64,000 bases of DNA, from NCBI GenBank assembly GCA_934526015.1, contig CAKSZY010000001.1, positions 220,285 through 284,284 on the forward strand, given 5' to 3'. The stretch's first letter is position 1; each line of letters opens with the position of its first letter. Below the pieces are notes generated by a model. The model searched no databases, was not told where the DNA came from, and was given only the letters and a program-made list of their open reading frames with translations. The position numbers and the translations under genes are program-made. This DNA comes from an uncultured Dokdonella sp. (GTDB taxonomy: Bacteria > Pseudomonadota > Gammaproteobacteria > Xanthomonadales > Rhodanobacteraceae). This document shows, in pieces, positions 49,304-58,666 of this stretch.

Positions 49304-50706
49304 AGGCCGACATCACGATCGTCGGCGCCGGCCTGGTCGGCGCCCTGCTCGCCACCCTGCTGGCCCGGCGTGGCTTCGCCGTGCAGGTGTTCGAACGACG
49401 CCCCGATCCGCGACGGGTCGGCTTCCTCGGCGGTCGCTCGATCAACCTCGCCCTCGCCGAGCGCGGCTGGCACGGCCTGCGCGTGGCCGGCCTCGCCGCC
49501 CGCATGCAGCCGCTGGCGGTGATGATGCGCGGTCGCATGGTCCACGACCTCGACGGCCGCACCAACCTGCAGCGTTACGGCCGCGACGATTCCGAGGTGA
49601 TCTGGTCGGTCAATCGCGGCGCCCTCAACATGCTCCTGCTCGATGCCGCCGAGGCCGCCGGCGCGCACATCGCCTTCGACCGCCGTCTCGACGGCGTCGA
49701 CTGGGAGCACTCGATCCTGCATCTGGCCGGCGAAGACGGCAGCACGCAGACCCATGCCGCGGCCTGCGTGATCGGTGCCGACGGCGCCGGCTCGGCGCTG
49801 CGCACGGCGATGGCGCGCGTCGCCGATCTCGGCGAACGCTTCGATCCGCTCGGCCACGGCTACAAGGAACTGGAGATCCCGGCGCTTTCCGCGTTCCCGC
49901 CGGACCGCCTGCCGCCGGCACTGGCCGACGCGGCGGCACGCGGCGAACGCTTCGCGATCGAGCCGAATGCCCTGCACATCTGGCCACGCGGCAACTACAT
50001 GTGCATCGCCCTGCCGAATGCCGAAGGCAGCTTCACCGTGACCCTGTTCCTGCCGAACGAGGGTTCTCCGAGTTTCACCGACATCGACAGCGGCCGCGCC
50101 GCGCGCGCGCTGTTCGCACGCGACTTCGCCGATGCCTCGGCGCTGATCCCCGACCTCGAAGCGGACTTCGACGGCAACCCGACCGGCCTGCTCGGCACGC
50201 TCCATCTCGAGCACTGGCATCTCGACGGCCGCGCCGTGCTGGTCGGCGATGCCGCCCACGCGATCGTTCCGTTCCACGGCCAGGGCATGAATGCCGGCTT
50301 CGAGGATGCGGTGGAACTGGCCGACCTGCTCGCCGCCACGCCGGCCGACCGCGCCGCCGCGTTCGCCGAATTCGTGCGCCGGCGCAAGCCGGACTGCGAT
50401 GCGATCGCGGCGATGGCGCTGGAGAACTACATCGAGATGCGCGACCGCGTCGACGACAGCGACTACCTGCTGATGCGGGCGCTCGAGGCGCGACTGGTCG
50501 AACGCCATCCCGGGCGCTGGATGCCGCGCTACGCCATGGTCACCTTCACCCGCATGCCCTACGCGACCGCGCGCGCGCGCGGCGAACTGCAGGCGTCGAT
50601 CCTGCGCGCGGCAGTCAGCGGGCGCGAGAACCTCGACGGCATCGATTTCGCGGCGCTGGATGCAGAGGTCCGGGAGCGACTCCCGCCCATTCCGGACGAA
50701 GCCTGA
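49300..50706 (+). CDS. kmo: kynurenine 3-monooxygenase
   Basis: FAD-dependent hydroxylase giving 3-hydroxykynurenine. The 468-aa protein has the dinucleotide fold IVGAGLVGALLATLLARRG, the GRSINLALAERGWHGL substrate block and the FAD ribityl motif VGDAAHAIVPFHGQGMNAGF. The C-terminal third has the hydrophobic and aromatic segments typical of Kmo. It ends the plus-strand catabolic region. The upstream enzymes tryptophan dioxygenase and formylkynurenine formamidase are not in the window. Confidence 0.97.
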   Translation: MKADITIVGAGLVGALLATLLARRGFAVQVFERRPDPRRVGFLGGRSINLALAERGWHGLRVAGLAARMQPLAVMMRGRMVHDLDGRTNLQRYGRDDSEVIWSVNRGALNMLLLDAAEAAGAHIAFDRRLDGVDWEHSILHLAGEDGSTQTHAAACVIGADGAGSALRTAMARVADLGERFDPLGHGYKELEIPALSAFPPDRLPPALADAAARGERFAIEPNALHIWPRGNYMCIALPNAEGSFTVTLFLPNEGSPSFTDIDSGRAARALFARDFADASALIPDLEADFDGNPTGLLGTLHLEHWHLDGRAVLVGDAAHAIVPFHGQGMNAGFEDAVELADLLAATPADRAAAFAEFVRRRKPDCDAIAAMALENYIEMRDRVDDSDYLLMRALEARLVERHPGRWMPRYAMVTFTRMPYATARARGELQASILRAAVSGRENLDGIDFAALDAEVRERLPPIPDEA

Positions 50707-50751
50707 GCGCATCGCCGGGGACGTGCGGCGCCACACCCGGCGATCCGCCAG

Positions 50752-51012
50752 TCAGCCGCTGTCGCGACGCACGCGCTCCACGCGCTGGCGATACGCACGC
50801 CCGTTCTCGCCGGCGATGCGCGATTCGCGCGTGCCCTTGATGTCGCCGACCTTGCCGTCGGAGCCGGTCACCGGCTGCGCCACCACCCGCGTTTCGCGTT
50901 CGAACGCGTGCGACTTGTCGGTGTTGCGGTAGTACCGGTACAGCGCCCAGTACAGCGCGGTGGCCCCGGCAGGACCGAGGGCGAGAAGCCAGAGTCCGCT
51001 GTCGTCGCTCAT
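50752..51012 (-). CDS. small membrane protein, function unknown
   Basis: An 86-aa protein with one N-terminal membrane segment (LWLLALGPAGATALYWALY) followed by a charged, basic tail (ENGRAYRQRVERVRRDSG). The ATG overlaps the stop of the zinc-ribbon protein gene (ATGA), so it is coupled to the zinc-ribbon and SPFH genes and probably belongs to their membrane complex. No family recognised. Confidence 0.65.
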   Translation of the reverse strand: MSDDSGLWLLALGPAGATALYWALYRYYRNTDKSHAFERETRVVAQPVTGSDGKVGDIKGTRESRIAGENGRAYRQRVERVRRDSG

Positions 51013-52325
51013 GAGGAATTCGCCAGGATCGTCAGCACGATGCCTTCGATGAAGGTTCCCGTGGTGAGCGCGGCGAGCAGCAGCTTCCATTGCTGCACCG
51101 GCACGCTGCCCATGGTCTCGCCGGTGCGGCCGTTCACCGCGATGTAGTGCAGCATGCCGCCGTTGCTGCCGGGCTGGTGATACGAGTACAGCCACACCGG
51201 CAGGTACATCGATACCCAGCGCGAGCCGTGGACGTCGAGCTGTTCCTGCTCCCAGCGCACGCCGCGATCGTAGCGGCGCACCGAATCCTCCACCTGGGCG
51301 CGGGCGATCGACAGCAGCTGGTCCTCGAGGCGCGGATGCAGATGGGCGACATCGCGGTTGCGCTTCTCCGAGCTGTATCCGGCGAGGTAGGAGGCGTTCC
51401 ACTTCACCGCGTTCCTGGTGTCGAACGGCAGGATCGTGTTGATGATGTTGTTGGTATTGGCCCGGGTGTCGAGATTGCCGCGCTCGCTGGACGATTCCAG
51501 CGGCAGGTCGTCGACGGTGAAGTCGACGTGCCGTTCGACCCGGTAGACGTCGGCGTCGTAGTAGGTCGTCTTGTTGTTGCCGCTGCCCCTCTGGTACTCG
51601 CGCGTCTTGATCTCGCCCTTGCCGGCGACGTCGGCGCTGGCGTTGGCATCGACGATCATGTACGGCAGGTAGACGCCGACGACGTTCTCCGGCGTGAACT
51701 GTTCCTTGAATTCCTTCAGCGCGAACAAGCGCCGCTTGCCGACAAACTGGCGGATGCGCGCGACGGCGTCGTCCTTCCTGATGTGGAACGGCAGCACCGC
51801 GTCGGGTACCGCGCCATTGGCGACCTGCTCGTTGATGCCGAACACGTGGCGGCACCAGTGGCAGCGCGCGGTCATGGCGTTTTCGGTGTTGACGGTGACC
51901 TCGGCACCGCAGCCGGTGCACTTGAAGCTCATCAGGCTGGCGGCATCCTCGGCGATGTCGCGTGCGCCGGAGGCAACCACGGTGCCGCGCAGCTGGTCGT
52001 GGCCCTCGCCAAGACCGAACGCCTCCTCGACCCGTGCACCGTCCCATTCGTTGCGGCAATAGAGGCAAACCAGCAGGTCGCTGCCGGGTTTGTGGCGGAT
52101 GTCGGTCGCGCCGCATTTCGGGCAATGGTTGAGCCCGTCCCTGAGCTCCTTGGCGGCGGTGTCGATGGCGACCGGATCCGGCGCCAGCAACTCGTCACGG
52201 ATCGGAGCCGGCAGGGATTCCGGATCGATCGGGAAACTTCCCGGAGGCGGCGGCACCTCCTGCGGCGAGCCGGGGCCGCTGACGGGCGGCACCGGCGGCG
52301 GCGGCGGCGGTCCTGGATTCGACAT
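51009..52325 (-). CDS. double zinc-ribbon membrane protein (TFIIB-type zinc finger)
   Basis: A 438-aa protein. A proline-rich N-terminus is followed by two zinc ribbons: HCPKCGATDI with LVCLYCRNEW, and FKCTGCGAEV with ARCHWCRHVFG. A large beta-rich domain follows (RLFALKEFKEQF, LPYMIVDANASADV, MYLPVWLYSYHQPGS), then one or two C-terminal membrane helices (KLLLAALTTGTFIEGIVLTI). It is 20 bases after the SPFH-protein gene. Similar pairs occur in many bacteria without known function; the zinc ribbons suggest protein contacts rather than DNA binding, which is inference. Confidence 0.75.
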   Translation of the reverse strand: MSNPGPPPPPPVPPVSGPGSPQEVPPPPGSFPIDPESLPAPIRDELLAPDPVAIDTAAKELRDGLNHCPKCGATDIRHKPGSDLLVCLYCRNEWDGARVEEAFGLGEGHDQLRGTVVASGARDIAEDAASLMSFKCTGCGAEVTVNTENAMTARCHWCRHVFGINEQVANGAVPDAVLPFHIRKDDAVARIRQFVGKRRLFALKEFKEQFTPENVVGVYLPYMIVDANASADVAGKGEIKTREYQRGSGNNKTTYYDADVYRVERHVDFTVDDLPLESSSERGNLDTRANTNNIINTILPFDTRNAVKWNASYLAGYSSEKRNRDVAHLHPRLEDQLLSIARAQVEDSVRRYDRGVRWEQEQLDVHGSRWVSMYLPVWLYSYHQPGSNGGMLHYIAVNGRTGETMGSVPVQQWKLLLAALTTGTFIEGIVLTILANSS

Positions 52326-52345
52326 GGGCGCGTGCGCGGTCCGTC

Positions 52346-53500
52346 CTACAGGCCGAGCGCCTTGGTCTTCAGCGCGTCGTAGTCGGCCTGGGTGATCAGA
52401 CCGAGCTCGAGCATCTCCTTGGCCTTCTTCAGCTTCTCGACCGGATCCTCGGCAGCCGGCGCGGCCGGGGTTGCCGGCTGCTGCAGGGCACCGATGCCGC
52501 CCATCATGCCGGAGGCCATGCCGATCCCCATCATGCCGGCGGCACCGCCGTTCTCGCCGGCGGCCTGCATGCCGGCGGCGACGCTGGCCTGCAGGTTGGA
52601 GTTGCCGCGCGAGCCGGCCAGCGCGTCGGCGCGCTGCACGGTCTTCAGCAGTTCGCGCGTGTTGGCGTCGTACTCGATCGACACGATCGCGGTCTTGACG
52701 ATGGCGAGGCCGCGATCGGAGCGCCACTGGTAGGCATTCTCGACCGCATCGGACAGGCTGCGGGCAAAGCCGATCGAATCCTGCTGCAACTTCGTGATGC
52801 GGTTGCCCTTGCCGGGATCGTTGCTGTACAGGCTGAAGGCCGGTGCGAGCGAGCCGACCACCTCGTTGAAGAGCTGGCTGGCGACGGCGTTGTCCATGTC
52901 GGTGAAATCGAACACCGGCCCGCCCGGCTGGATGAACGCGGCCGGCACGAAGTTCTTCACGAACAGGATCGGATCGACGATCTTCAGCGTGTACGAGCCG
53001 CGCGTGACCGCGCCGACCTGCGCATTGAGATAGGCGTCGTCCCAGTAGATCTCCGACTGCGTGCCGAAGCGGTTGTCGGGCAGTTCCTTCAGCGAGACGA
53101 AGAAGGCCGCCTGCTGCGAGCCCGGCTGGCCGCCGAACTTGAAGCGCTCCCAGCTCTGCATGATGAGCGGGCTGACCAGGCCGTCACCGGCGAAGATCGA
53201 CTTCGAGTGGATGTCGTCGGAGCGCCATTCGTAGCCGCCCGGCTCGGCGGCGAAGCCGGTGATCTTGCCGTCCTGGAACAGCAGCAGGCCGTAGCCTTCC
53301 GGCACGACGATCTTCGAACCGTTGGTGATGATGTTCGACGAGCCCTTGGTGTTGGAACCGCGCCCGGCATTGCTGCCCTGCGGCACCGCCGCGAACAGCG
53401 CCGCGGTGGCCGGCACGCCGGCGGGAACCGTGTAGAAGTCCTTCCACTGGTCGGCCAGCATGCCACCGACCGCACCCACCACTGCCTGCACAAGACCCAT
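52346..53500 (-). CDS. SPFH-domain protein with C-terminal SHOCT motif (YdjI-like)
   Basis: A 384-aa protein. The N-terminal 280 residues form an SPFH/band-7-like region ([53 protein letters not shown]). A glycine/methionine-rich linker follows, then a SHOCT motif ([19 protein letters not shown]). It resembles the YdjI/virion-core family that works with PspA- or zinc-ribbon-type partners on membranes. It is the first gene of a three-gene minus-strand unit, divergent from ccmA. Confidence 0.8.
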   Translation of the reverse strand: MGLVQAVVGAVGGMLADQWKDFYTVPAGVPATAALFAAVPQGSNAGRGSNTKGSSNIITNGSKIVVPEGYGLLLFQDGKITGFAAEPGGYEWRSDDIHSKSIFAGDGLVSPLIMQSWERFKFGGQPGSQQAAFFVSLKELPDNRFGTQSEIYWDDAYLNAQVGAVTRGSYTLKIVDPILFVKNFVPAAFIQPGGPVFDFTDMDNAVASQLFNEVVGSLAPAFSLYSNDPGKGNRITKLQQDSIGFARSLSDAVENAYQWRSDRGLAIVKTAIVSIEYDANTRELLKTVQRADALAGSRGNSNLQASVAAGMQAAGENGGAAGMMGIGMASGMMGGIGALQQPATPAAPAAEDPVEKLKKAKEMLELGLITQADYDALKTKALGL

Positions 53501-53717
53501 TGTCGATTCCTCGCGATTCGCGGCGGGACACCATACCCGCCTTGCCGGCGAACTATACCGAATGCGCGGCCCGGTTCACGCGCGCGCCGCTGACGTCGGC
53601 ATACGCGCGGCACGCACGGATACGGGGTGCAGGCACGCACCCTGCGGCGGCATGTCGTCGCTGCAACAACTTCCGCAGTATCCCTTGCCGCGTTGCTCCG
53701 ATAGCATCGCCGGTTCG

Positions 53718-54365
53718 ATGCAGACCTCTCCCGACCACGACCCGATCCCGCTGCTCGAGGCCCGTGGCCTCGCCTTCGCGCGCAACGACGAGCCGGTGTT
53801 CGGGCCGCTCGACTTTCGCCTGTTCGCCGGCGAGGTGGTGCTGGTCGAGGGCGACAACGGGGCCGGCAAGACGACCTTGCTGAAGGTGCTGTCCGGCCTG
53901 CTCGAGCCCGGCGAAGGCTCGATCGAACTCAATGGCGAGGCGCTGACCCTGGCGCGGCTGTCGCACCAGGTCGCCCTGCTCGGCCACCTGCCGGGACTGA
54001 AGGGCGACCTCACCGCGCTGGAGAACCTGCGCTTCGCCACCGGTCTCGGCGGCATCCGAGCCGGCATCACGCCGACCCTCGCCCTCGGCTCGGTCGGCCT
54101 CGAGGGCTACGAGGACGTTCCGGTGCGCCAGCTGTCGGCAGGCCAGCGCAAGCGCGTGGCGCTGGCGCGCCTGCTGCTCGTGCCGGCCGCGCTGTGGCTG
54201 CTCGACGAACCCTACGCCAACCTCGACCGCGGCGGCATCGACCTCGCCAACCGCCTGCTCGACGACCATGCGCGCCGCGGTGGCGCCGCCCTGGTCACCT
54301 CGCACGGCGCCTATGCCTTCACCTCCGGCACGCCCCGGCGCCTGCCGATCCGGAGGCCGGCATGA
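53718..54365 (+). CDS. ccmA: cytochrome c biogenesis ATP-binding protein
   Basis: ATPase of the CcmABCD complex that releases holo-CcmE. The 215-aa protein has Walker [18 protein letters not shown], signature [14 protein letters not shown] and Walker [20 protein letters not shown] at about 53702 could be a -10 element, as this is the first gene of the ccm cluster. The stop overlaps ccmB by ATGA. Confidence 0.95.
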   Translation: MQTSPDHDPIPLLEARGLAFARNDEPVFGPLDFRLFAGEVVLVEGDNGAGKTTLLKVLSGLLEPGEGSIELNGEALTLARLSHQVALLGHLPGLKGDLTALENLRFATGLGGIRAGITPTLALGSVGLEGYEDVPVRQLSAGQRKRVALARLLLVPAALWLLDEPYANLDRGGIDLANRLLDDHARRGGAALVTSHGAYAFTSGTPRRLPIRRPA

Positions 54366-55045
54366 AACCCGGCAGCACCGGCGCGGCCTGCATGGCGGTG
54401 ATCCGCCGCGACCTCACCCTGTGCTGGCGGCGGCGCGGCGACGCCCTCAATCCGGTGCTGTTCGCCCTCATCGTCGTCACCCTGTTCCCGTTTGCACTCG
54501 GCCCCGAACCGAACCAGCTCTCGCGGATCGCCGCCGGTGTCGTGCTGGTCGCCATCCTCATCGCCGGCGTGCTGGCGCTCGACGCATTGTTCCGCTCCGA
54601 CCACGACGATGGCGCGCTCGAACAGCTCGTGCTGTCGCCGCATCCTCTGCCGTTGCTGCTGGCCTGCAAGACCCTCGTGCACTGGCTGACCACCGCCCTG
54701 CCGCTGATCGTCGCCGCACCGCTGCTGGCCGGCATGCTGCGTCTCGACCCGGGCGTGCTGCCGGTCCTGCTCGGCGCACTGGCGCTGGCGACGCCGTTGC
54801 TGAGCCTGCTCGGCGCGGTCTGCGTGGCACTGACGGTCGGCATGCGCCGGTCTGGTATGCTGCTGGCCCTGCTCGTGCTGCCCTTGTACGTCCCCGTGCT
54901 GATCTTCGCTGCTGGCGCCTGTGACGCCGCCCAGGCGGGCCTGCCGTACCTCGCGCCACTGCTCTGGCTCGGCGCGGCGCTCGTGCTGGCCCTGGTCCTC
55001 GCCCCGCTGGCCTGCGCCGCCGCGCTGCGCATCTCGATCACATGA
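54362..55045 (+). CDS. ccmB: heme exporter protein CcmB
   Basis: Membrane permease partner of CcmA, 227 aa with six predicted helices. Family signatures include the N-terminal [20 protein letters not shown] and the following FALGPEP. It overlaps both neighbours by four bases, so production is coupled in the CcmABCD complex. Confidence 0.95.
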   Translation: MKPGSTGAACMAVIRRDLTLCWRRRGDALNPVLFALIVVTLFPFALGPEPNQLSRIAAGVVLVAILIAGVLALDALFRSDHDDGALEQLVLSPHPLPLLLACKTLVHWLTTALPLIVAAPLLAGMLRLDPGVLPVLLGALALATPLLSLLGAVCVALTVGMRRSGMLLALLVLPLYVPVLIFAAGACDAAQAGLPYLAPLLWLGAALVLALVLAPLACAAALRISIT

Positions 55046-55800
55046 ACACGCTGACGCTCTGGTTCCACAAGTTCGGTTCGCCGCCGGTGTTCCACCGCAT
55101 CGCCGGCCGGCTCGCGCCATGGCTCTACGCCGGCGCCCTGCTGGGCATGCTGATCGGCCTCTACGGCGGCCTCGTGCTGGCCCCGCCCGACTACCAGCAG
55201 AGCGACGCCTACCGGATCATCTTCATCCACGTGCCATGTGCCTGGATGAGCCTGTTCATCTACTTCTTCATGGCGGCGAACGCCTTCGTCGCCCTGGTCT
55301 GGCGCATCAAGATCTCCGAGATTCTCGCCATGGCCAGCGCGCCGATCGGCGCCGCCTTCACCGCCATCACGCTCGCCACCGGCTCGCTGTGGGGCAAGCC
55401 GATGTGGGGCACCTGGTGGACCTGGGACGCACGGCTGACCTCGGAGCTCGTGCTGCTGTTCCTCTACCTCGGCGTGATCGGCCTCAACCACGCCATCGAG
55501 GACCGCCGCCAGGCGGCACGCGCGGCCGGCTTCCTCGCCCTGGTCGGTGTCGTCAACGTGCCGATCGTGCATTTCTCGGTGAACTGGTGGAACACCCTGC
55601 ACCAGGGATCGACCGTGCGCCTGATCGGCCCGTCGGCAATCGACGCCAGCATGCTCTGGCCGTTGCTGGTGATGGCGCTGGCGACCAAGCTGTGGTTCTT
55701 CGCCAGCCTGTTCGTCCGCGCCCGCAACGATCTGCTCGAGCTCGAGGCCGGCAAGGAGTGGGCGCGCGCCGAGGTGCTGCGTGAAGGAGGTACGCCATGA
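55042..55800 (+). CDS. ccmC: heme transporter / handling protein CcmC
   Basis: Six-helix membrane protein that presents heme to CcmE. The 252-aa protein has the tryptophan-rich periplasmic motif WGTWWTWDARLTSELVL, and histidines in FIHVPCAWM and VHFSVNWWNTLHQG that bind heme axially in the family. It overlaps ccmB and ccmD by four bases each. Confidence 0.97.
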   Translation: MNTLTLWFHKFGSPPVFHRIAGRLAPWLYAGALLGMLIGLYGGLVLAPPDYQQSDAYRIIFIHVPCAWMSLFIYFFMAANAFVALVWRIKISEILAMASAPIGAAFTAITLATGSLWGKPMWGTWWTWDARLTSELVLLFLYLGVIGLNHAIEDRRQAARAAGFLALVGVVNVPIVHFSVNWWNTLHQGSTVRLIGPSAIDASMLWPLLVMALATKLWFFASLFVRARNDLLELEAGKEWARAEVLREGGTP

Positions 55801-55979
55801 GCAGCTTCCTCGACATGGGCGGCTACGGCTTCTACGTGTGGGCGTCCTACGCCGTGTTCTTCATCCTGCTCGCCATCGATTTCATCGCCCCGCGCCTGCG
55901 CCGCCGGCGCGTGCTCGCCGAGCTGCGCGGCCGCCTGCGCCGCCAGCAGCGCAAGAACCAGGAGTCGCCAACCGCATGA
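55797..55979 (+). CDS. ccmD: heme exporter protein CcmD
   Basis: A 60-aa one-helix protein: MSSFLDMGGYGFYVWASYAV followed by a basic tail (LRRRRVLAELRGRLRRQQRK). This is the standard CcmD layout; it stabilises the CcmABC-CcmE complex. Its stop overlaps ccmE. Confidence 0.93.
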   Translation: MSSFLDMGGYGFYVWASYAVFFILLAIDFIAPRLRRRRVLAELRGRLRRQQRKNQESPTA

Positions 55980-56419
55980 CCCCCACGCGCAAACGCCGGC
56001 TGATCGCCGTCGCCCTCGTCCTCGGCGCCGTCGTGCTCGCCACCGTGCTGACCGTGTTCGCCCTGCAGCAGAACATGACCTACCTGTTCACGCCGAGCGA
56101 GATCATCGCCGGCAAGGTTCCGCCCGGCGCGCGCTTCCGCATCGGCGGCATGGTCAAGGAACACTCGATCGAGCGCGGCCAGTCGCTGACCGTCGCCTTC
56201 ACCGTCACCGACGGCGACGGCGACATGCGCGTGGAGTACGACGGCATCCTGCCCGACCTGTTCCGCGAGATGCAGTCGGTGGTCGCCACCGGCTCCATGC
56301 AGGGCGACCGCTTCGTCGCCACCGAAGTGCTCGCCAAGCACGACGAGAACTACGTGCCGCGCGACGTCGCCGAGGCGATGGAGAAGGCGCATGCGAAGCA
56401 CGTGAAGCCTGTGGAATAG
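55976..56419 (+). CDS. ccmE: heme chaperone CcmE
   Basis: Periplasmic heme carrier with an N-terminal membrane anchor (residues 9-30) and OB-fold domain. Heme is bound covalently by H122, with Y126 nearby, in LAKHDENYVPRDV. The 147-aa protein begins MTPTRKRRLIAVALV. The stop is followed directly by an unusual 250-base repeat region before ccmF. Confidence 0.97.
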   Translation: MTPTRKRRLIAVALVLGAVVLATVLTVFALQQNMTYLFTPSEIIAGKVPPGARFRIGGMVKEHSIERGQSLTVAFTVTDGDGDMRVEYDGILPDLFREMQSVVATGSMQGDRFVATEVLAKHDENYVPRDVAEAMEKAHAKHVKPVE

Positions 56420-56661
56420 GGGCTAGGGACTAGGGACTAGGGGCGAGGGGCGAGGGCGCGATGACCTGGCCTCGATGCATACCGGTTCGCCGTACAGCCA
56501 ATCCCTTTAGCACCACCCGGAAACTTGTCCAGTCCTTCATTGTCGAGCCCTAGCCCCTAGCCCCTAGCCCCTAGCCCCCTAGCCCCCTAGCCCCCTAGCC
56601 CCCTAGCCCCCTAGCCCCCTAGCCCCTAGCCCCTAGCCCCTCGCCCCAATCCCAGCCCCTA
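56419..56661. repeat. TAGCCCC-type tandem tract with inverted copy, between ccmE and ccmF
   Basis: Left part (56419-56456): GGGGCTAGGGACTAGGGACT then GGGGCGA units. Right part (56546-56661): twelve TAG-ending units, CCCCTAG (7 bases) and a central run of six CCCCCTAG (8 bases), then CCCCTCGCCCC. GGGGCTAGGG on the left is the exact reverse complement of CCCTAGCCCC on the right, and GGGGCGAGGGG matches CCCCTCGCCCC, so the two parts can form a long hairpin around a unique spacer of about 90 bases. No gene is seen. Confidence 0.85.
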
Positions 56662-56668
56662 GAACGCC

Positions 56669-58666
56669 ATGCTCCCCGAACTCGGTCAATTCGCGCTGAT
56701 CCTCGCCCTGCTGCTGGCTGCCGTGCAGTGCATCCTGCCGATCGTCGGTGCGCAATCCGGCAACCGGGCCCTGATCGGGACGGCGCGGCCGCTGGCATTC
56801 GGCCAGTTCGTGTTCGTCGCCCTGGCTTTCATCCTGCTGACCCACGCGTTCATCGTGCAGGACTTCTCGGTGGCCTATGTCGCCCAGCATTCGAACCTGG
56901 CGCTGCCGTGGTACTACCGCTTTTCGGCGGTATGGGGCGGCCACGAAGGCTCGTTGCTGCTGTGGGTGTTCATCCTGTCGATCTGGACTGTCGCCGTGGC
57001 CGCTCTCAGCCGCCACCTGCCCGACGAGTTCATCGCCCGCGTGCTCGGCGTGCTCGGCTTCGTCAGCCTCGGCTTCCTGCTGTTCACCGTGCTGACCTCG
57101 AATCCGTTCGACCGCCACGTTCCGGCACTGGCCGACGGCAACGATCTCAACCCGCTGCTGCAGGACTTCGGCCTGATCGTGCATCCGCCGATGCTCTACA
57201 TGGGTTACGTCGGCTTCTCGGTGGCGTTCTCCTTCGCCATCGCCGCCCTGCTCGGCGGTTCGCTCGACCTCGCCTGGGTGCGCTGGTCGCGGCCGTGGAC
57301 CAATGTCGCCTGGGCCTTCCTGACTCTCGGCATCGCGCTCGGCAGCTGGTGGGCCTACTACGAACTCGGCTGGGGCGGCTGGTGGTTCTGGGATCCGGTC
57401 GAGAATGCCTCGTTCATGCCGTGGCTGGTCGGCACCGCCCTGATCCACTCGCAGGCGGTCACCGAAAAGCGCGGCAGCTTCCGCGCCTGGACCCTGCTGC
57501 TGGCGATCTTCGCCTTCTCGCTGTCCCTGCTCGGCACCTTCCTGGTGCGTTCCGGCGTGCTGACCTCGGTCCATTCCTTCGCCAGCGACCCCGAGCGCGG
57601 CATGTTCATCCTCGCCTTCCTCGCCGTCACCATCGGCGGTTCGCTGCTGATCTACGCCCTGCGTGCACCGAAGGTCGCCGGCGGCGAAGCGTTCGCCGGC
57701 GTCTCGCGCGAGACCCTGCTGCTGATCAACAACCTGCTGTTCACCGTCGCCGCCGCGATGGTCCTGATCGGCACGCTGTATCCGCTGATCGGCGAGGCCT
57801 TCGATCTCGGCCGCATTTCGGTCGGACCGCCGTACTTCGGCCTGATGTTCGTCCTGCTGATGGCTCCGGTGGTGATGCTGATGCCGTTCGGACCGTTCAT
57901 CCCGTGGCGGCGCGGCGACGCGGCCAAGGCGCTGCGATCGCTGCAGAAGGCCATCGCCCTGGCGGTGGCCGCCACCGCTGCCGCCTGGCTGATCACGCGC
58001 GGACTGCCGCTGAAGGCACTGGTCGGCGTCGCCGCCTCGGTCTGGGTCGGCGTCGGCATCGTCCTCTACGCGCTCGCGCGCTGGCGCCATGCACCGGTCG
58101 GCCGGCGCTTCTCGCCGGAAATCCTCGGCATGATCCTCGCCCACTTCGGCGTCGCCGTGTTCGTCGCCGGCGTGCTCGTCACCGAGGCGACCAGCGTGGA
58201 GAAGGACCTGCGCCTGGACCGCGCCGAGTCCGCCGAAATCGGTGCCTACACCTTCCGCTTCGACGGCGTCGCCCACACCGAAGGCCCGAACTACCGCGCC
58301 GACCAGGGCACGATCACGGTCAGCCGCGACGGACGGGAGGTCGCCGTGCTGCATCCGCAGAAGCGCCAGTACGGCCGCAACACGCAGATCCAGACCGAAT
58401 CGGCGATCGATCCCGGCTTCACCCGCGACCTCTACGTCGCCCTCGGCGAACCGCTCGGCAATGACGGCGCATGGTCGCTGCGCATCTACCACAAGCCGCT
58501 GATCCGCTGGATCTGGCTCGGTGCACTGCTGATGATGCTCGGCGGCTTCGTCGCCGCTGCCGACCGCCGCTTCCGCGCCCGCGGCAGCCACGGCGAGAGT
58601 GCCGGCGGACGCAAGCCCGATCGCGCAGCGGCGGCATCCGCCCATTCCGGCGCTGGTCCGGCATGA
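56669..58666 (+). CDS. ccmF: heme lyase subunit CcmF
   Basis: Large membrane subunit of the cytochrome c heme lyase, 665 aa with about 14 helices. Family motifs are WGGHEGSLLLWVFIL, the tryptophan-rich WGGWWFWDPVENASFMPW and the histidines in LIVHPPMLYMGY and GTALIHSQAV. It overlaps dsbE by four bases. The repeat tract in front of it separates it from ccmE. Confidence 0.97.
   Translation: MLPELGQFALILALLLAAVQCILPIVGAQSGNRALIGTARPLAFGQFVFVALAFILLTHAFIVQDFSVAYVAQHSNLALPWYYRFSAVWGGHEGSLLLWVFILSIWTVAVAALSRHLPDEFIARVLGVLGFVSLGFLLFTVLTSNPFDRHVPALADGNDLNPLLQDFGLIVHPPMLYMGYVGFSVAFSFAIAALLGGSLDLAWVRWSRPWTNVAWAFLTLGIALGSWWAYYELGWGGWWFWDPVENASFMPWLVGTALIHSQAVTEKRGSFRAWTLLLAIFAFSLSLLGTFLVRSGVLTSVHSFASDPERGMFILAFLAVTIGGSLLIYALRAPKVAGGEAFAGVSRETLLLINNLLFTVAAAMVLIGTLYPLIGEAFDLGRISVGPPYFGLMFVLLMAPVVMLMPFGPFIPWRRGDAAKALRSLQKAIALAVAATAAAWLITRGLPLKALVGVAASVWVGVGIVLYALARWRHAPVGRRFSPEILGMILAHFGVAVFVAGVLVTEATSVEKDLRLDRAESAEIGAYTFRFDGVAHTEGPNYRADQGTITVSRDGREVAVLHPQKRQYGRNTQIQTESAIDPGFTRDLYVALGEPLGNDGAWSLRIYHKPLIRWIWLGALLMMLGGFVAAADRRFRARGSHGESAGGRKPDRAAAASAHSGAGPA

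Noticed and set aside
56546..56661. Telomere-like TAGCCCC repeats as a chromosome end
   Set aside because: The tract lies inside an intact ccm operon with coding DNA on both sides, so it is an internal simple-sequence repeat.
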